Shown here one piece after another: positions 1 through 10,700 of a stretch of 64,000 nucleotides of DNA. Position 1 is the stretch's first letter. Every line of letters starts with the position of its first letter. The position numbers and the translations under genes are program-made. The notes beneath the pieces are model-generated. The model was not told the origin of the DNA and ran no database searches. It saw nothing but the letters and a program-made list of their open reading frames with translations. Source of the DNA: Emiliania huxleyi CCMP1516 (lineage: Eukaryota > Haptophyta > Isochrysidales > Noelaerhabdaceae); assembly GCF_000372725.1 (NCBI RefSeq), contig NW_005200326.1, positions 99,043 through 163,042 of the forward strand, written 5' to 3'.

Positions 1-93
1 GAGGAGAGCGCGAGGCTGGAGGACGAGGCAACCGCGCGCAACGAAGGAGCAGGCGCCTCCCGCCGAATCTGCCGGCGACCCTCCGCCGAGTGA
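1..93 (+). CDS. possible 3' end of a gene cut by the window edge
   Basis: Frame 1 is open from the first base to a TGA at 91-93 and gives about 30 residues rich in Glu, Arg and Ala, as at the end of a coiled coil. Frame 2 is also open to a TAG at 107-109, so the frame is not settled. No motif can be recognised and the upstream part is missing. It could equally be untranslated sequence. Confidence 0.2.
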   Translation, partial: EESARLEDEATARNEGAGASRRICRRPSAE

Positions 94-446
94 GGAGGGC
101 ATAACTTAGTCACCCGCGCCCAAGAAGCAAGAGCCAGCAGTCTGCAGCTTTTTGCCCATAGCATATTGCCAAGTGTTGTGTGAGAGTTGTTGAGTTTTGT
201 TGCGGCCTGGGTTTTTGCTCGGTGTTGCGTGACTGTCTCCGTGCGATTTCGGGCCCGGGGTTGTTGTGCGTTTATGTGCCCCTACGCTTAGGCGGCTCGT
301 GCGGTGTACTGGGCCCGGTGCCTTTGTTCTTCCTGCCACAAAATTTCCTGCCACGGCGCTCCTTTCAGGACGCGACTCGGGCGAATCGACAGGAGCGCAT
401 CCCTGCCTGCCGCGCCTCGGACTAGCGGCCATTCTAGGGTACCATA

Positions 447-955
447 CACTTCCGGGCCGGTGTGCGGGGAGCGAACCTTAACGACCGCCCAGAAGCTTTC
501 TGCGCGAACCAATCGGGCCAGGATCATCAGCATATGTCCCCTCCACAACATCGGGGGCGTTTGAGCGGTATTTGAGGAGCACCGCGACTCTGAAGTTCGG
601 CCGGGTGGTCTGCAGACCCCCCCCCCGGAGCAGCAGAGGCTCCGTGGGGTCGAAAAGTCGACGCTGGGAGTCGCACTCGTCAAGCCATCGCAGCACCACG
701 CGGTCCGCACGTACCGACCACATCCCCCCCACCGCTGAGAAGGCGCAGATCGACCGCCGGGCCGCGTAGTCGTCGTTAAGGAGCGGTTTTTGGAGCCGTA
801 CGAAGAGGTCCCAGACGGGCGAACATGCGGTTTTGCGACGACCACACGCGATGTGGTATCTGGTTTTTGCTAAAAACGGGCCGCCTAGTGCAGCACCACT
901 AGTACAACACGCAACCTCACTGAGAGCTCCACACTAGCCGGTATAGGCGAGCGCC
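447..955. repeat. dispersed repeat family C, copy 1
   Basis: About 500 bp nearly identical to 43605-44130, ending in the shared run CACTAGCCGGTATAGGCGAG. It contains a poly-C tract that is longer in the second copy. On the minus strand both copies keep open stretches (for example VRADRVVLR and NFRVAVLLKYRSN) broken at the poly-C, which suggests decayed coding sequence of a mobile element. No known transposase motif is visible. Confidence 0.7.
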
Positions 956-1100
956 GACGGCGTCACGGTCGCCGGAGTGGACGCACTGCACACACACCGT
1001 GACCGTGTCGTGGGTGTGACAATGAGCGACACAACCGTCGGCGCCGCGCTATCGCGGCGCCCCGCAGTCTACACACCGCAGGCGCACCCCTGAACGCGCC

Positions 1101-1694
1101 ATGAGCGCGCAGGCACATAGCAGCGCCGCGCCAAAAGGCCATTCCCTCGCCCGACCCGCGGCTCCTGGCGACGGCGCGCCACTGGTGCCGCCGTACGACC
1201 CACAGATCGGCAACCAGGCGCTGCACTGGCTCTCCAAGGCTGTCGAGTGTGGCACGTCGACCTGGAACGGGTACGTCGCGTCGGACGAGCTGCGTGAGCT
1301 GGTGGCGCACATGAAGGTTGCGGATCTGCGCGGCGAGCTCGACGTGAGACGGATCCCTTGGACGCGGGGCAGGGCGGCTAGATGCAACATCGCCGCGATG
1401 GCGTCGCATGAATCGTGCATACGTGCCGTCCGAGGTGGCTCACGCACGCCCATGTCCGCCGCAGGCATGCGCAAGCAGCTTCTCTCCGAGCGGTTGCTCG
1501 TCGCTTGCGGTGCGGGCCCACTTGGGCTGGTGCGTCGTCCTCAACGTCAGTATGCGCCAACAGCCTCGCGCGTCTTGCTCGCAGGCGTGACGACCGACAC
1601 TCGCATGCCGCGCTGCCTCCAGGGCCGTCCAACTTGCGAATGTATCCTTCTCGGTGCCCTCCGGCCACGCTCGCTGCGCAGACCCTGGATTTGA
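1101..1694 (+). CDS. hypothetical protein or exon with a SAP-like stretch
   Basis: An open frame of 197 codons. Residues about 25-85 look protein-like and include LRELVAHMKVADLRGELDVR, which resembles the start of a SAP DNA-binding helix pair (L-x-V-x-x-L-R-x-E-L). The second half (CGAGPLGLVRRPQR onward) is low complexity and probably not coding, so the real exon may end near 1370. The upstream boundary follows the family C repeat. No homologous gene was recognised. Confidence 0.25.
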   Translation: MSAQAHSSAAPKGHSLARPAAPGDGAPLVPPYDPQIGNQALHWLSKAVECGTSTWNGYVASDELRELVAHMKVADLRGELDVRRIPWTRGRAARCNIAAMASHESCIRAVRGGSRTPMSAAGMRKQLLSERLLVACGAGPLGLVRRPQRQYAPTASRVLLAGVTTDTRMPRCLQGRPTCECILLGALRPRSLRRPWI

Positions 1695-1818
1695 ATGCAG
1701 GGCCGCGGACGCAGGGCCGCGATTGACTCTGGCGCCAGCCGCAGCGCCGCACTCGGGCTGGCGTCTCCGGCTCACGCGTTCGTGCAAAACGACGTCCGCC
1801 TTATGGTGAAGTACGAGA

Positions 1819-1906
1819 GGGGGGAGGGGGAGAGGGAGAGAGAGGGGGGGAGGGAGGGAGGGAGAGAGAGGGAGGGAGAGAGGTGGTGGTGGAGGGAGGA
1901 GTCGTA
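1819..1906. repeat. purine-rich GA/GGGA microsatellite
   Basis: An imperfect run of GAGAGG and GGGAGG units on the plus strand. No gene is seen between about 1700 and 2113, which is the region just beyond the 3' end of the minus-strand glycoside hydrolase. Confidence 0.8.
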
Positions 1907-2113
1907 GGGATGTGGTAGGGAGCACATCTTGAGATCTTGTATAATGTATTTCAATATTTAGTATATTACCGTACGCTGCCGCAGTCTCGCGTCACGCGTG
2001 GTGGTTGGTGCATCATGGACGTACATGGACACGGCATTGTTTTCGATCGGCATTCAAAAAGAAAGAGGATGGCGAGATCAACATGCCAATAATGCAATGA
2101 AGCGCCGAGCGCG

Positions 2114-5100
2114 CTACGTGAAGGCAGCAGCCTCTTGCCGCGGCCTCTGGTAGAAGCCTGCGTCGAGCAGCCCGATGAAGCCGGCCAGCGCGCCCCAGTG
2201 GTAGAAGCGCATCCCCGTGCACTCGGTGGCGTTGCGCCACGGCGAGAAGTTCTCGCACACGTGCCGGTGGGCGCGCCACTGCGTCAGGAAGAGCGCGCCC
2301 ATCTGCTTGCACAGCGCCGCGCGCGCCGTCGTCACCAGCGGCACGTCCGAATACGCCTCGTGTGACAGGCCCCAGTACGTGAGCAGCGCCATCGGCCCCC
2401 AAACGTACCCGCGCCAGTAGCCGAGCGGCGGGAAGGCGGGGTCGTCGGCCGAAACTGACGGTAGGCCCCAGTAGCACGTGTCGTCGTTGCCCGCAAAGTC
2501 GCCCTTTGGCGTGATGCAGAAGCGGCTCGCGTTGAGCAGCCAGCCTCGCAGCATGCTCTCGGCTCTCCCCACGGTCGCGATTCCCGAGAGCATCGGGTAA
2601 AAGGAGGTGGGGGTGATGCGCCGCCGAAAGCGGCCCGTCGCGAGGCGGTTGACGAAGATGCCGCTCTGCTCATCCCACAGATGCGCCGCTATCTTTGCCC
2701 GGGCGTCGGCGGAGCGCGCACGCAGCACCTTGGCGGTGTCGGCGCGGCCAGCGGCGTCGGCGAGCTCGGCGAGGCACGCGTCGCTCATCGCCACCATGCT
2801 CGCCATCCCCACGTCGTACATCTGCATCAGCCCGTAGCCAGTCTTGTTGTCGGTAACCGCGAAGAAGTGCCCGTCGTACATCGGGCTGTCGTCAAGCCCG
2901 CTCTCGTAGCGCGCGGCCTGCATATCGTCTCCGCCCAGCGCGGTCATGTTGAGGGGCGGGAGGGTGCGCTCCTCGAGGAACCAGCCGGACCAGTCCAGCA
3001 GGTCGTCCAGGAGCAGCTCCACAAGCCACAGGTCGCGGTACCGTCTGTACATCTCGAGCAGCACCTTCGAGCCGACGGGCGGCTGCGAGTGCGTACTCTT
3101 TCGCGTGGGCGCGTAGCCGTTCGGCACGAACCCCTCCGCCGACTTGGCCTTCACCACCTGGATGAGGACGGAATAGCCGAGCTCCTTGCCCGCCGCGTCG
3201 AGGCTCAGCATGTATCCCGCAAAGTGCGTGTCCCAGTCGAAGAGCACGTACGGCCAGTCGTCGCTCAGCACGGCGGGGTCCCAGCCCCACGGGTTGCCGC
3301 GGATGACGGGGGCGATGACGCTCTCCAGCGGGTTGTTCCACATGGCGCCCGCCTGCACCGCCATCTTGACCTCCGCATGCTCGCCGTATGCGCCGTAGCG
3401 CGCCTGCTCCGCCTCCCACGCCGCGCGGAGCGTCGCCCGGATCCGAGCGGCTGGCAGCGGCGCTTTGGACGAGAAGCCGACGCTGCCAGAGTGGTCACCC
3501 GAAGTTACCCGAGATTGACCGAGTGTACCCGAGGAGACCGGAGATTGCCCGAGGTTGCCCGAGATTGCCCGAGGTCACCTGCCGCCGCCAGCGAGATCGA
3601 ACCGCAAATGAGGCAGCGCCTAATGGATACATTAACAGACAACTGATTCATTCATTCATGAAGATGTCGAACCGCAAGTGCGGCAGCGCCTAGCGGTCGT
3701 AATGACAATGCCGAGAAGAAGAGCCGCCTTCCTGCCCAGACTGGCACAAGCGGCATGCGCCTCCACGCGCCGAGGCAGAAGCAGCGCGGAGCCTTTCGAC
3801 GGCTGGGTGGCGTGGACGACGCTGCTGCGCAGCCCGTCGCCGATCGGCGTGAAACTGAGGGTCTGCGCCGCGGCGCTCACCTCGTGCACTCGATACCACG
3901 CCGACGAGCCGGCGAGCACCTGTTCACAGCAAGCGGTGTGAAGAGGCGCCGTTCACACCGCCCACGCCGCGCTGCGCGCGAGCGCCAGCTCCGTGCCGTC
4001 ACAGCCAGCCACGACCTCACACAACGGCGAACAGCTCGTCATGAATGAGTGAGTAGTGATTATTCATGATTAACTATCATTCTATGGCCTCCACGACGGC
4101 GTAGTTAGTGATTAAATATTGGTCAATGATTAATGATTAATGATTATCGATGATTAATTATTATTATGACCTCCACAATAGCGAGCAGCTCGTCGCCGCC
4201 CCCGACCTTGGGCAAGGGGAAAGTGCGGTGAGGCAAAACTTCTCCACACACGCAAGGGGGGCGGGGCAAGGGCCAAGCTAGTCCCTTGCGACTCCACACC
4301 CCACAACAGACGGGAGCTGGCACGGCATTCAGAGTGCAAGGCCCGGTGCACACACACACAAACACGCCTCGATGCTGACGTTGCACGTTGCCGTGGCGAG
4401 GTACAGCTGGAGGTACGAGCGGTCGTACGCGTGAGCGCCTAGAGAGAGAACAACGCCCTGTCTTTCTTTTTTACAAGGGACGCCGACCCGGTCGTGCGCG
4501 TGAGCGCCTAGAAAGGCCCACGCGTGTTTCTTTTTTACAGGGAGACGCGTAACTCGGTCGTCGAACGCGTGAGCGCCGAGACGAATCGTCACGTCGCCCT
4601 GGCCTCCCGGACCCCAGTCGACCCTCGCCTCCTCGAGGCAGCGCGGCGCGTCCGCGCCGCTCGCGCCGCTGTCGCACAGCATCAGCGCGAGCGCGCTGCC
4701 CTCCGGCAAGCGGACGAGCTTGGTGTAGCTCATGTCGTACCACGGCGCCTAGTTAATTAATAATGATTGATTAATTAACTAATCAACGAGCTTGGTGTAG
4801 CTCATGTCGTACCACGGCGCCTAGTTAATTAATTAATGATTGATTAATTAACTAATCAACGAACTTGGTGTAGCTCATGTCGTACCACGGCGCCTACAAA
4901 GAAATACACCGCGGTAAAAGAAAAGCGATAGGCTCCTCTGGCCCACGTCGTCCCACGGCGCCTACAAAAAAGAAATACGGCTGGCGTAGAAAGAGAGCTA
5001 TGACGCATCTCTGGCATGTCGTCCCACGGCGCCCAGCCCGACGAGAGCCTGGCCTGCATCGCATCGCGCTGCGCCTCCGCCTCTGGCAGCGCCTAGTGAA

Positions 5101-5890
5101 GAAATTATTAACTAGTTAATTAGCTAATTAAGAGTCGCGCTGTGCCTCCGCCTCTGGCAGCGCCTAGTTAAGAAATTATTAACTAGTTAATTAGCTAATT
5201 AAGAGTCGCGCTGCGCCTCCGCCTCTGGCAGCGCCTAGTTAAGAAATGGAAAGTTAACAAATTAACTAATTAAGAGTCGCGCTGTGCCTCCTCCTTTGGC
5301 AGCGCCGGGGACAGCGCGCCCTCGAGCCATGCCTCCTTCCTCAGCGTGCCCCCTCCGAGCCACGCCGCCCCCTTTCCGCCTCCCTCTCCACCACCGGCCG
5401 GCCGGCCGCCACGCTCCGGCGCCCTCGTGATGCGAACCCCGAAAGAGTCGGTCGGGCGGGAGGCTGAGCCGTGGTGCACGACCACGAGGCGGATCGGCCA
5501 CGCGGTCGAGGAGAGCACCGGCAGCGGGTTGTCGTACTCCGTCGACCGGACGCTGGGCGGCGTCGGGCCGTGAGCGCCGTTGGTGCCTTTCTGGCAGACG
5601 AGGTGGCCGTCGACGTGGACGTAGCCTAGGACCGCGTGGCCAAAGAAGCAGCTAAAGTTATAGAGGTAGTCACGCTCGACGGAGATCGTGCCGGTGAGCG
5701 TGGCGCTGAAGGGCCGCCGTGAGTCGTGTGTCACGTTGGGCAAAGCGACGGTTTCGGACCTCAGGATCGTTCCTGCGACGGCCGTGCTGTTGAACAAAGT
5801 GAGTGCGAGCCCACGCTGCGGCGGCTGCCAAGCGAGGCTGATTGGGAGGATGAGCGGCAGGCAAGGCCAGGCGACACGTCGGCGCTGCAT
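2114..5890 (-). CDS. secreted glycoside hydrolase, PA14-like domain plus GH63-like (alpha/alpha)6 domain
   Basis: The gene is split into at least seven exons. Translation starts at 5890 with MQRRR followed by a hydrophobic stretch (VAWPCLPLILPISLAW), a signal peptide. Exon 1 then holds a PA14-like beta domain (FSATLTGTISVERDYLYNF, GYVHVDGHLVCQ). The last exon, about 3490-2114, carries the catalytic region with WNNPLESV, FDWDTHFAGYML and ESGLDDSPMYDG, typical of GH63/trehalase-like alpha,alpha-toroid enzymes that act on glucosylated glycans. Exon edges supported by reading frame: 5890-5306, 5092-5033, 4748-4577, 4438-about 4369, 4015-3959, 3919-about 3700. Most introns start with GC inside a copy of the next exon start, and one is only 39 nt (3958-3920). 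The exon 6/7 junction is not resolved. It probably acts in the secretory pathway or outside the cell. Substrate is not known from sequence. Confidence 0.7.
3920..3958 (-). other. 39-nt intron of the TGTGAACAG family
   Basis: On the minus strand it starts GTGTGAACGG, has CTTCACACC in the middle and ends GCTGTGAACAG. It interrupts the glycosidase between AAWA and VLAGSSAWYR, with frame kept. The same insert, with few changes, recurs in introns of the GT4, EF-hand, PX and glycerol kinase genes, here as a single unamplified copy. Confidence 0.75.
4228..4352. repeat. dispersed repeat family A, copy 1
   Basis: Shares CTTCTCCACACAC, a GGGGCAAGGG block and CACGGCATTCA.AGTGCAAG with 55733-55866, 60404-60450 and (inverted) 42946-43075. 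Here it lies within an intron of the glycosidase. No coding capacity is seen. Confidence 0.65.
4749..5032 (-). repeat. intron with repeated copies of the next exon start (AT-rich inserts)
   Basis: On the minus strand the exon start GCGCCGTGGTACGACATGAG is found as the true exon (from 4748) and as earlier copies, each ending in an AT-rich insert of TTAATTAA type and a CTAG acceptor. Two older copies (GCGCCGTGGGACGAC) are followed by T-rich inserts (GTATTTCTTT). Removing all of it joins SSGW to APWYDMSYTKL with one copy left. Confidence 0.75.
5093..5305 (-). repeat. second glycosidase intron with three inserts of TTAATTAG type
   Basis: Four copies of GCGCTGCCAGAGGCGGAGGC (first slightly diverged) alternate with AT-rich inserts ending CTAG. 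The first copy joins the upstream exon at 5306 and the last copy opens the next exon at 5092. Donor is GC, acceptor is AG. Confidence 0.75.
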
Positions 5891-6256
5891 GCACACAACG
5901 TCGAAAGGCTGGGTTCGGCTCAAAGGGAGGTAGGGGAGCGGACCCACATCCACTGGTCGAGTCATAGGTGACGCGAGGGTGCTCACTTAATTGATTAATT
6001 CACTCATTAATTCCTTAATTGCGTGACGTATTCCGGGTAATCTTAATTATTAATCATCGGGCGGGGCGCGGCGCGGCGGCGGCGCGGAGCGGGGCGGCGA
6101 GACCATCTTTACTGAACGGACCAGCTAGCTGGTCTTTGATGCAGCGCAATGGTCGAGCCGCCCTCGACTCAAGGGGCTGCCTTCCATCGTCGCTGCTCAG
6201 ACCGGGCTCCGGGGGAGGGGGGGAGACCTCCTGTTCCTCGCGGAACGGGAGCAGCC

Positions 6257-6440
6257 CAGACCGAGGGCGGCGCCCGACGGCGCGGTGGCGCGGTGGGCTG
6301 CGAGTGCGCGATGTCTACGTCTTGCTCCATGTTATTGGCAATAAGATACGAAGGGACGAACGAACACGCGGGAACAATTAACTAATCAGGATATTACGCG
6401 GGGCGAGGTGTGAACGGTCTACCCGAGGTGAGGGTAGGCG
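6257..6440 (+). repeat. direct repeat, left copy
   Basis: About 180 bp beginning GACCGAGGGCGGCGCCCGAC and ending GTGAGGGTAGGCGCA, nearly identical to 7191-7380 in the same orientation. The pair bounds a 1.1-kb segment that also contains the 38-bp and telomere-like repeats and a (GCATC)n tract near 6926-6955. Confidence 0.85.
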
Positions 6441-6504
6441 CATCCCCCCCAATGGCGGCGGGCGAGTCGCGAGCTCGCAGAGCCGCCATTGCCATGTGAG
6501 AAGG

Positions 6505-6760
6505 GTTCGGCGAGTTGACCACGAGCCGTTCGCGGGGGGTAGGGTTCGGCGAGGTTCACGAGCCGTTCGCGGGGGGTAGGGTTCGGCGAGGTTCACGAGC
6601 CGTTCGCGGGGGGTAGGGTTCGGCGAGGTTCACGAGCCGTTCGCGGGGGGTAGGGTTCGGCGAGGTTCACGAGCCGTTCGCGGGGGTTAGTGGCTGGGGT
6701 TAGGGGTTGGGGTTAGGGGCTGGTTAGGGGCTGGGGTTAGGGGCTGGGGTGTGTTGCCGT
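6505..6760. repeat. 38-bp tandem repeat followed by telomere-like GGGGTTAGGGG tract
   Basis: Units GTTCGGCGAGGTTCACGAGC... repeat every 38 bp from 6544, with a variant first unit. From about 6685 the sequence passes into TTAGGGG/TTGGGG-type repeats. No gene is seen in 5990-7790 apart from duplicated non-coding segments. Confidence 0.8.
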
Positions 6761-7190
6761 TTAGGCAAAATCCATGTCGGGTTGGGCTCGAGAGTTGGTA
6801 GGAGGTGCCAAGGCCACGCTGTTGGCGGTTGGTGCCAAGTCCAGCGCGTTGGCGGGTGGTGGATGGCGTGTTGGGGTTCTTGTGGCAAAAGATTCAGTGC
6901 ATTGTTGCATGCTGCATCAAATCGAATCGCATCGCATCGCATCGCATCGCATCGCTGCTCGCGTTCGCTCCGCGAAGGGGCAAACTCGAACTGGGAGCCA
7001 CTCGCGCGAATTCGAGCAGCGACGTGTGACGGGCTGTTGAAGCGGGTTAGTGCTGAGAGCACCACCTGATATACTGCGCAGAAAGCTGTGGTTGAGCGCA
7101 CTGCGCTGATGAGGCGACCCAAAGGAGGCCGGATCGGACCGTAGGCCGCTACCATGCGCAAGACCAGACGGTGTAGCTGAGCTCCCTCGG

Positions 7191-7380
7191 AGACCGAGGG
7201 CGGCGCCCGACGGCGCGGTGGCGCGGTGGGCTGCGAGTGCGCGATGTCTACGTCTTGCTCCATGTTATTGGCAATAAGATACGAAGGGACGAACGAACAC
7301 GCGGGAACAATTAATTAACTAATCAGGATATTACGCGGGGCGAGGTGTGAACGGTCTACCCGAGGTGAGGGTAGGCGCAC
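7191..7380 (+). repeat. direct repeat, right copy
   Basis: Differs from the left copy mainly by a short TTAA insertion in AATTAATTAACTAATCAGG. Could be the long terminal repeat of a very small retroelement or a local segmental duplication. The ends are not a clean TG...CA. Confidence 0.8.
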
Positions 7381-7792
7381 AATGAAGTCCACCTTCACCT
7401 CTCCGACTAACTAGAGTATACAGCGCGCTGGATTGGTGGCGGCGACTCTTGCTTCGCGCCCCCACGGTCACAGCTCACATGCTCACTCGAGGGAGAAACA
7501 CCGACGAAAACCAAAGATAGGCATACGATCAATCTTACTTCTGCAAGCAGGTAGGTTCGTTCCTCTTGTCTCTCCGTCTAGCCCTAGCACTTGCACTGTT
7601 GTTGTTGCTGGCTGCTGGTGCTGCTGATACCCCCCCGGTCCACACGGTACACGGCATCAACACACTTGGTGAGTCACACATGTGCACATGCAACATGCAT
7701 GTGTGCAACATGCACCTGTGTTCACCAACAACATGTGCATGCACATATGCATGTGCATGTGCATGCGTCTCCCTTTCCGGCTTTAGAGGCGG

Positions 7793-10700
7793 TCACATCC
7801 GCGCGTCGCCCTCGTACACGCCCGGCTCCTCCAGCGCAAGCAGCTCGCCCAACCCGACCGCACCGCCGTGCACGAGCGCCCAGCCGCGCCGGTCGGGATC
7901 GACGGCGACCGGCCGGCGCGAGCGCACCTACAAGCAGAAGAAAAAAAACTGCGGAAAAAGTACAGGACGGCGGGCCGGCGCGAGCGCACCTAAAAGCAGG
8001 AGTAACAACTGCGGGAAAAGCAGTACAGGACGGACGGGCCGGCGCGCGCTAGCGCACCTAAAGACAGAAACAAAGCGTGTAGAAAAAAGAAATGCGTGAC
8101 TCGGACGGCCGGCGCGAGCGCACCTAAAGACAGAAACAAAACATCTGCAGTAAGAAAAAGAAACACTGCACGCCGACAGGATGGCGCGGGCGCGCCCACA
8201 GCCCCTCGTGTGTGGCGAGGGTGGCGTCGGCCTCGATGAGGGTGCCCGTAGGACCAATCGAGAGGATGGCCGCGCTCGTGGCGGGCGCCTAAAAAGAAGA
8301 AAAACATCGTGAAAAATGAACACAAGCAAGGGGATGGCCGCCGATCGTGGCGGGCGCCTAATAAAAAAAAGAAAATGTGTGCAAAAAAGAAATGCGCTCG
8401 TCCGGGTGGCCGGATTCGTGGCGGGCGCCGCGCGCAAGTAGACCATCGGCTTGAAGGTCACGCGGTACCTGGGCAGTTCCGAGAAAGTTCCACGCGGTTC
8501 GGGAGAAAGTTTCGAGAAGGTTCCGTGCATGTCGCTATCTCCCCAAATCTCCCCAAACCTTCCCGTATCTCCCCATATCTCCCATATCTCCCCCGTACCT
8601 CGCAGGGGAGACGAGACGCCGCGCGCCGCACCGCACCGCCGCCTCGTCCGCCTCGTCGTGCGACCGCAGCTGCGGCTTGAGGTCTTGCAGCGACACCTGT
8701 CTCTCGGGCAACCTCGCGTCATCTCGGGCAATCTCGCGTCATCTCGGGCAATCTCGCGTCATCTCGGGTCATCTCGGGTCATGTTGGGTCCTCTCGGCTC
8801 TCTCGGCTCATCTCGGCGCATCTCGGGCCATCTCGAGTCATCGGATCATCTCAGCTTGAGGCTTGGTAGCGACGTTCGCCGAGATGCGCCGAGTTGCGCC
8901 GAGATGCGCCGAGAAGCGCCGAGATACCCCGAGATGCCCCGAGATACCCCGAGATCGCGGCACCTCGACCAACGAGACGCCGTTGGCCGCGGCGGCGCCC
9001 GCCGTTGCCTCGCCGCCCCCCCCCTCGCGGGCACGGCCGGCGCCGCGGACGCGCTCCGCTAGAAGGCGCGCCAGCCCTCCCTCGCAGCCGGCTGCAAAAG
9101 CAAGCGCCGCCGCGCGCCCCACCGAAGACATGCGGCGGAGGTATGCGCCGTCGTCGAGCAGCCGGCGCAGTCGCGAGGCGAAGGGAGCCGCCTCCTCCGC
9201 CGTCGCCACCTGCGGCACCGCGGCCGCGAGCGCCTTCGCTCGCTCCCGCGCGTCGGGAAGCGGCGGGTCGGCGCCTAGTCTCGCGTGATCTCGCGTGATC
9301 TCGGGTGATATCGGCGAATCTCGCGTCGGGCAGCGGCGGGTCGGCGCCTAGTCTCGCGTGATCTCGCGTGATCTCGGGTGATATCGGCGAATCTCGCGTC
9401 GGGCAGCGGCGGGTCGGCGCCAAGCCGCTGCTCGAGCTGAGCGTTCGAAGCGCCGCGCACGAGCGAGCCTCGGGCGTGGTAAGGGGAGGTCAGGTCCACG
9501 TCTCCACACACACACACACAGTGGCGGGGCCTCGTGCCCCGGGCATGGTCGAAGGAGAGCGAGGCTGGCGCGACGAGCTCGGCGTTGAGGTTTGCCTGGG
9601 CACTCATCAACACCAATTCATGCTAACACTCAGTAACTAACGACGAGCTCGGCGTTGAGGCTCGCCTCGGGCAAGCCGCCCACGTCCGACGAGACGCAGG
9701 GGATGCCTGCTCACGGCTCGCGCTGTGAAGAGACGCCGTTCACACCCCTCCGCCCACGTCCGACGAGACGCAGGGGATGCCTGCTCACGGCTCGCGCTGT
9801 GAAGAGACGCCGTTCACACCCCTCCGCCCACGTCCGACGAGACGCAGGGGATGCCTGCTCACGGCTCGCGCTGTGAAGAGACGCCGTTCACACCCCTCCG
9901 CCCACGTCCGACGAGACGCAGGGGATGCCTGCTCACGGCTCGCGCGGTGAAGAGACGCCGTTCACACCCCTCCGCCCACGTCCGACGAGACGCAGGGGAT
10001 GCCTGCTCACGGCTCGCGCGGTGAAGAGACGCCGTTCACACCCCTCCGCCCACGTCCGACGAGACGCAGGGGATGCCTGCTCACGGCTCGCGCTGTGAAG
10101 AGACGCCGTTCACACCCCTCCGCCCACGTCCGACGAGACGCAGGGGATGCCTGCTCACGGCTCGCGCTGTGAAGAGACGCCGTTCACACCCCTCCGCCCA
10201 CGTCCGACGAGACGCAGGGGATGCCTGCTCACGGCTCGCGCTGTGAAGAGACGCCGTTCACACCCCTCCGCCCACGTCCGACGAGACGCAGGGGATGCCT
10301 GCTCACGGCTCGCGCTGTGAAGAGACGCCGTTCACACCCCTCCGCCCACGTCCGACGAGACGCAGGGGATGCCTGCTCACGGCTCGCGCTGTGAAGAGAC
10401 GCCGTTCACACCCCTCCGCCCACGTCCGACGAGACGCAGGGGATGCCTGCTCACGGCTCGCGCGGTGAAGAGACGCCGTTCACACCCCGCCGCCCACGTC
10501 CGACGAGACGCAGGGGATGCCTGCTCACGGCTCGCGCTGTGAAGAGACGCCGTTCACACCCCTCCGCCCACGTCCGACGAGACGCAGGGGATGCCTGCTC
10601 ACGGCTCGCGCTGTGAAGAGACGCCGTTCACACCCCTCCGCCCACGTCCGACGAGACGCAGGGGATGCCTGCTCACGGCTCGCGCTGTGAAGAGACGCCG

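Noticed and set aside
7566-8099. Plus-strand frame with a Leu-rich signal-like start (LRLALALALLLLL)
   Set aside because: There is no ATG at its start and downstream it is antisense to the C-terminal exons of the GT4 gene, which has much better protein-like sequence. A short plus-strand exon cannot be fully excluded.
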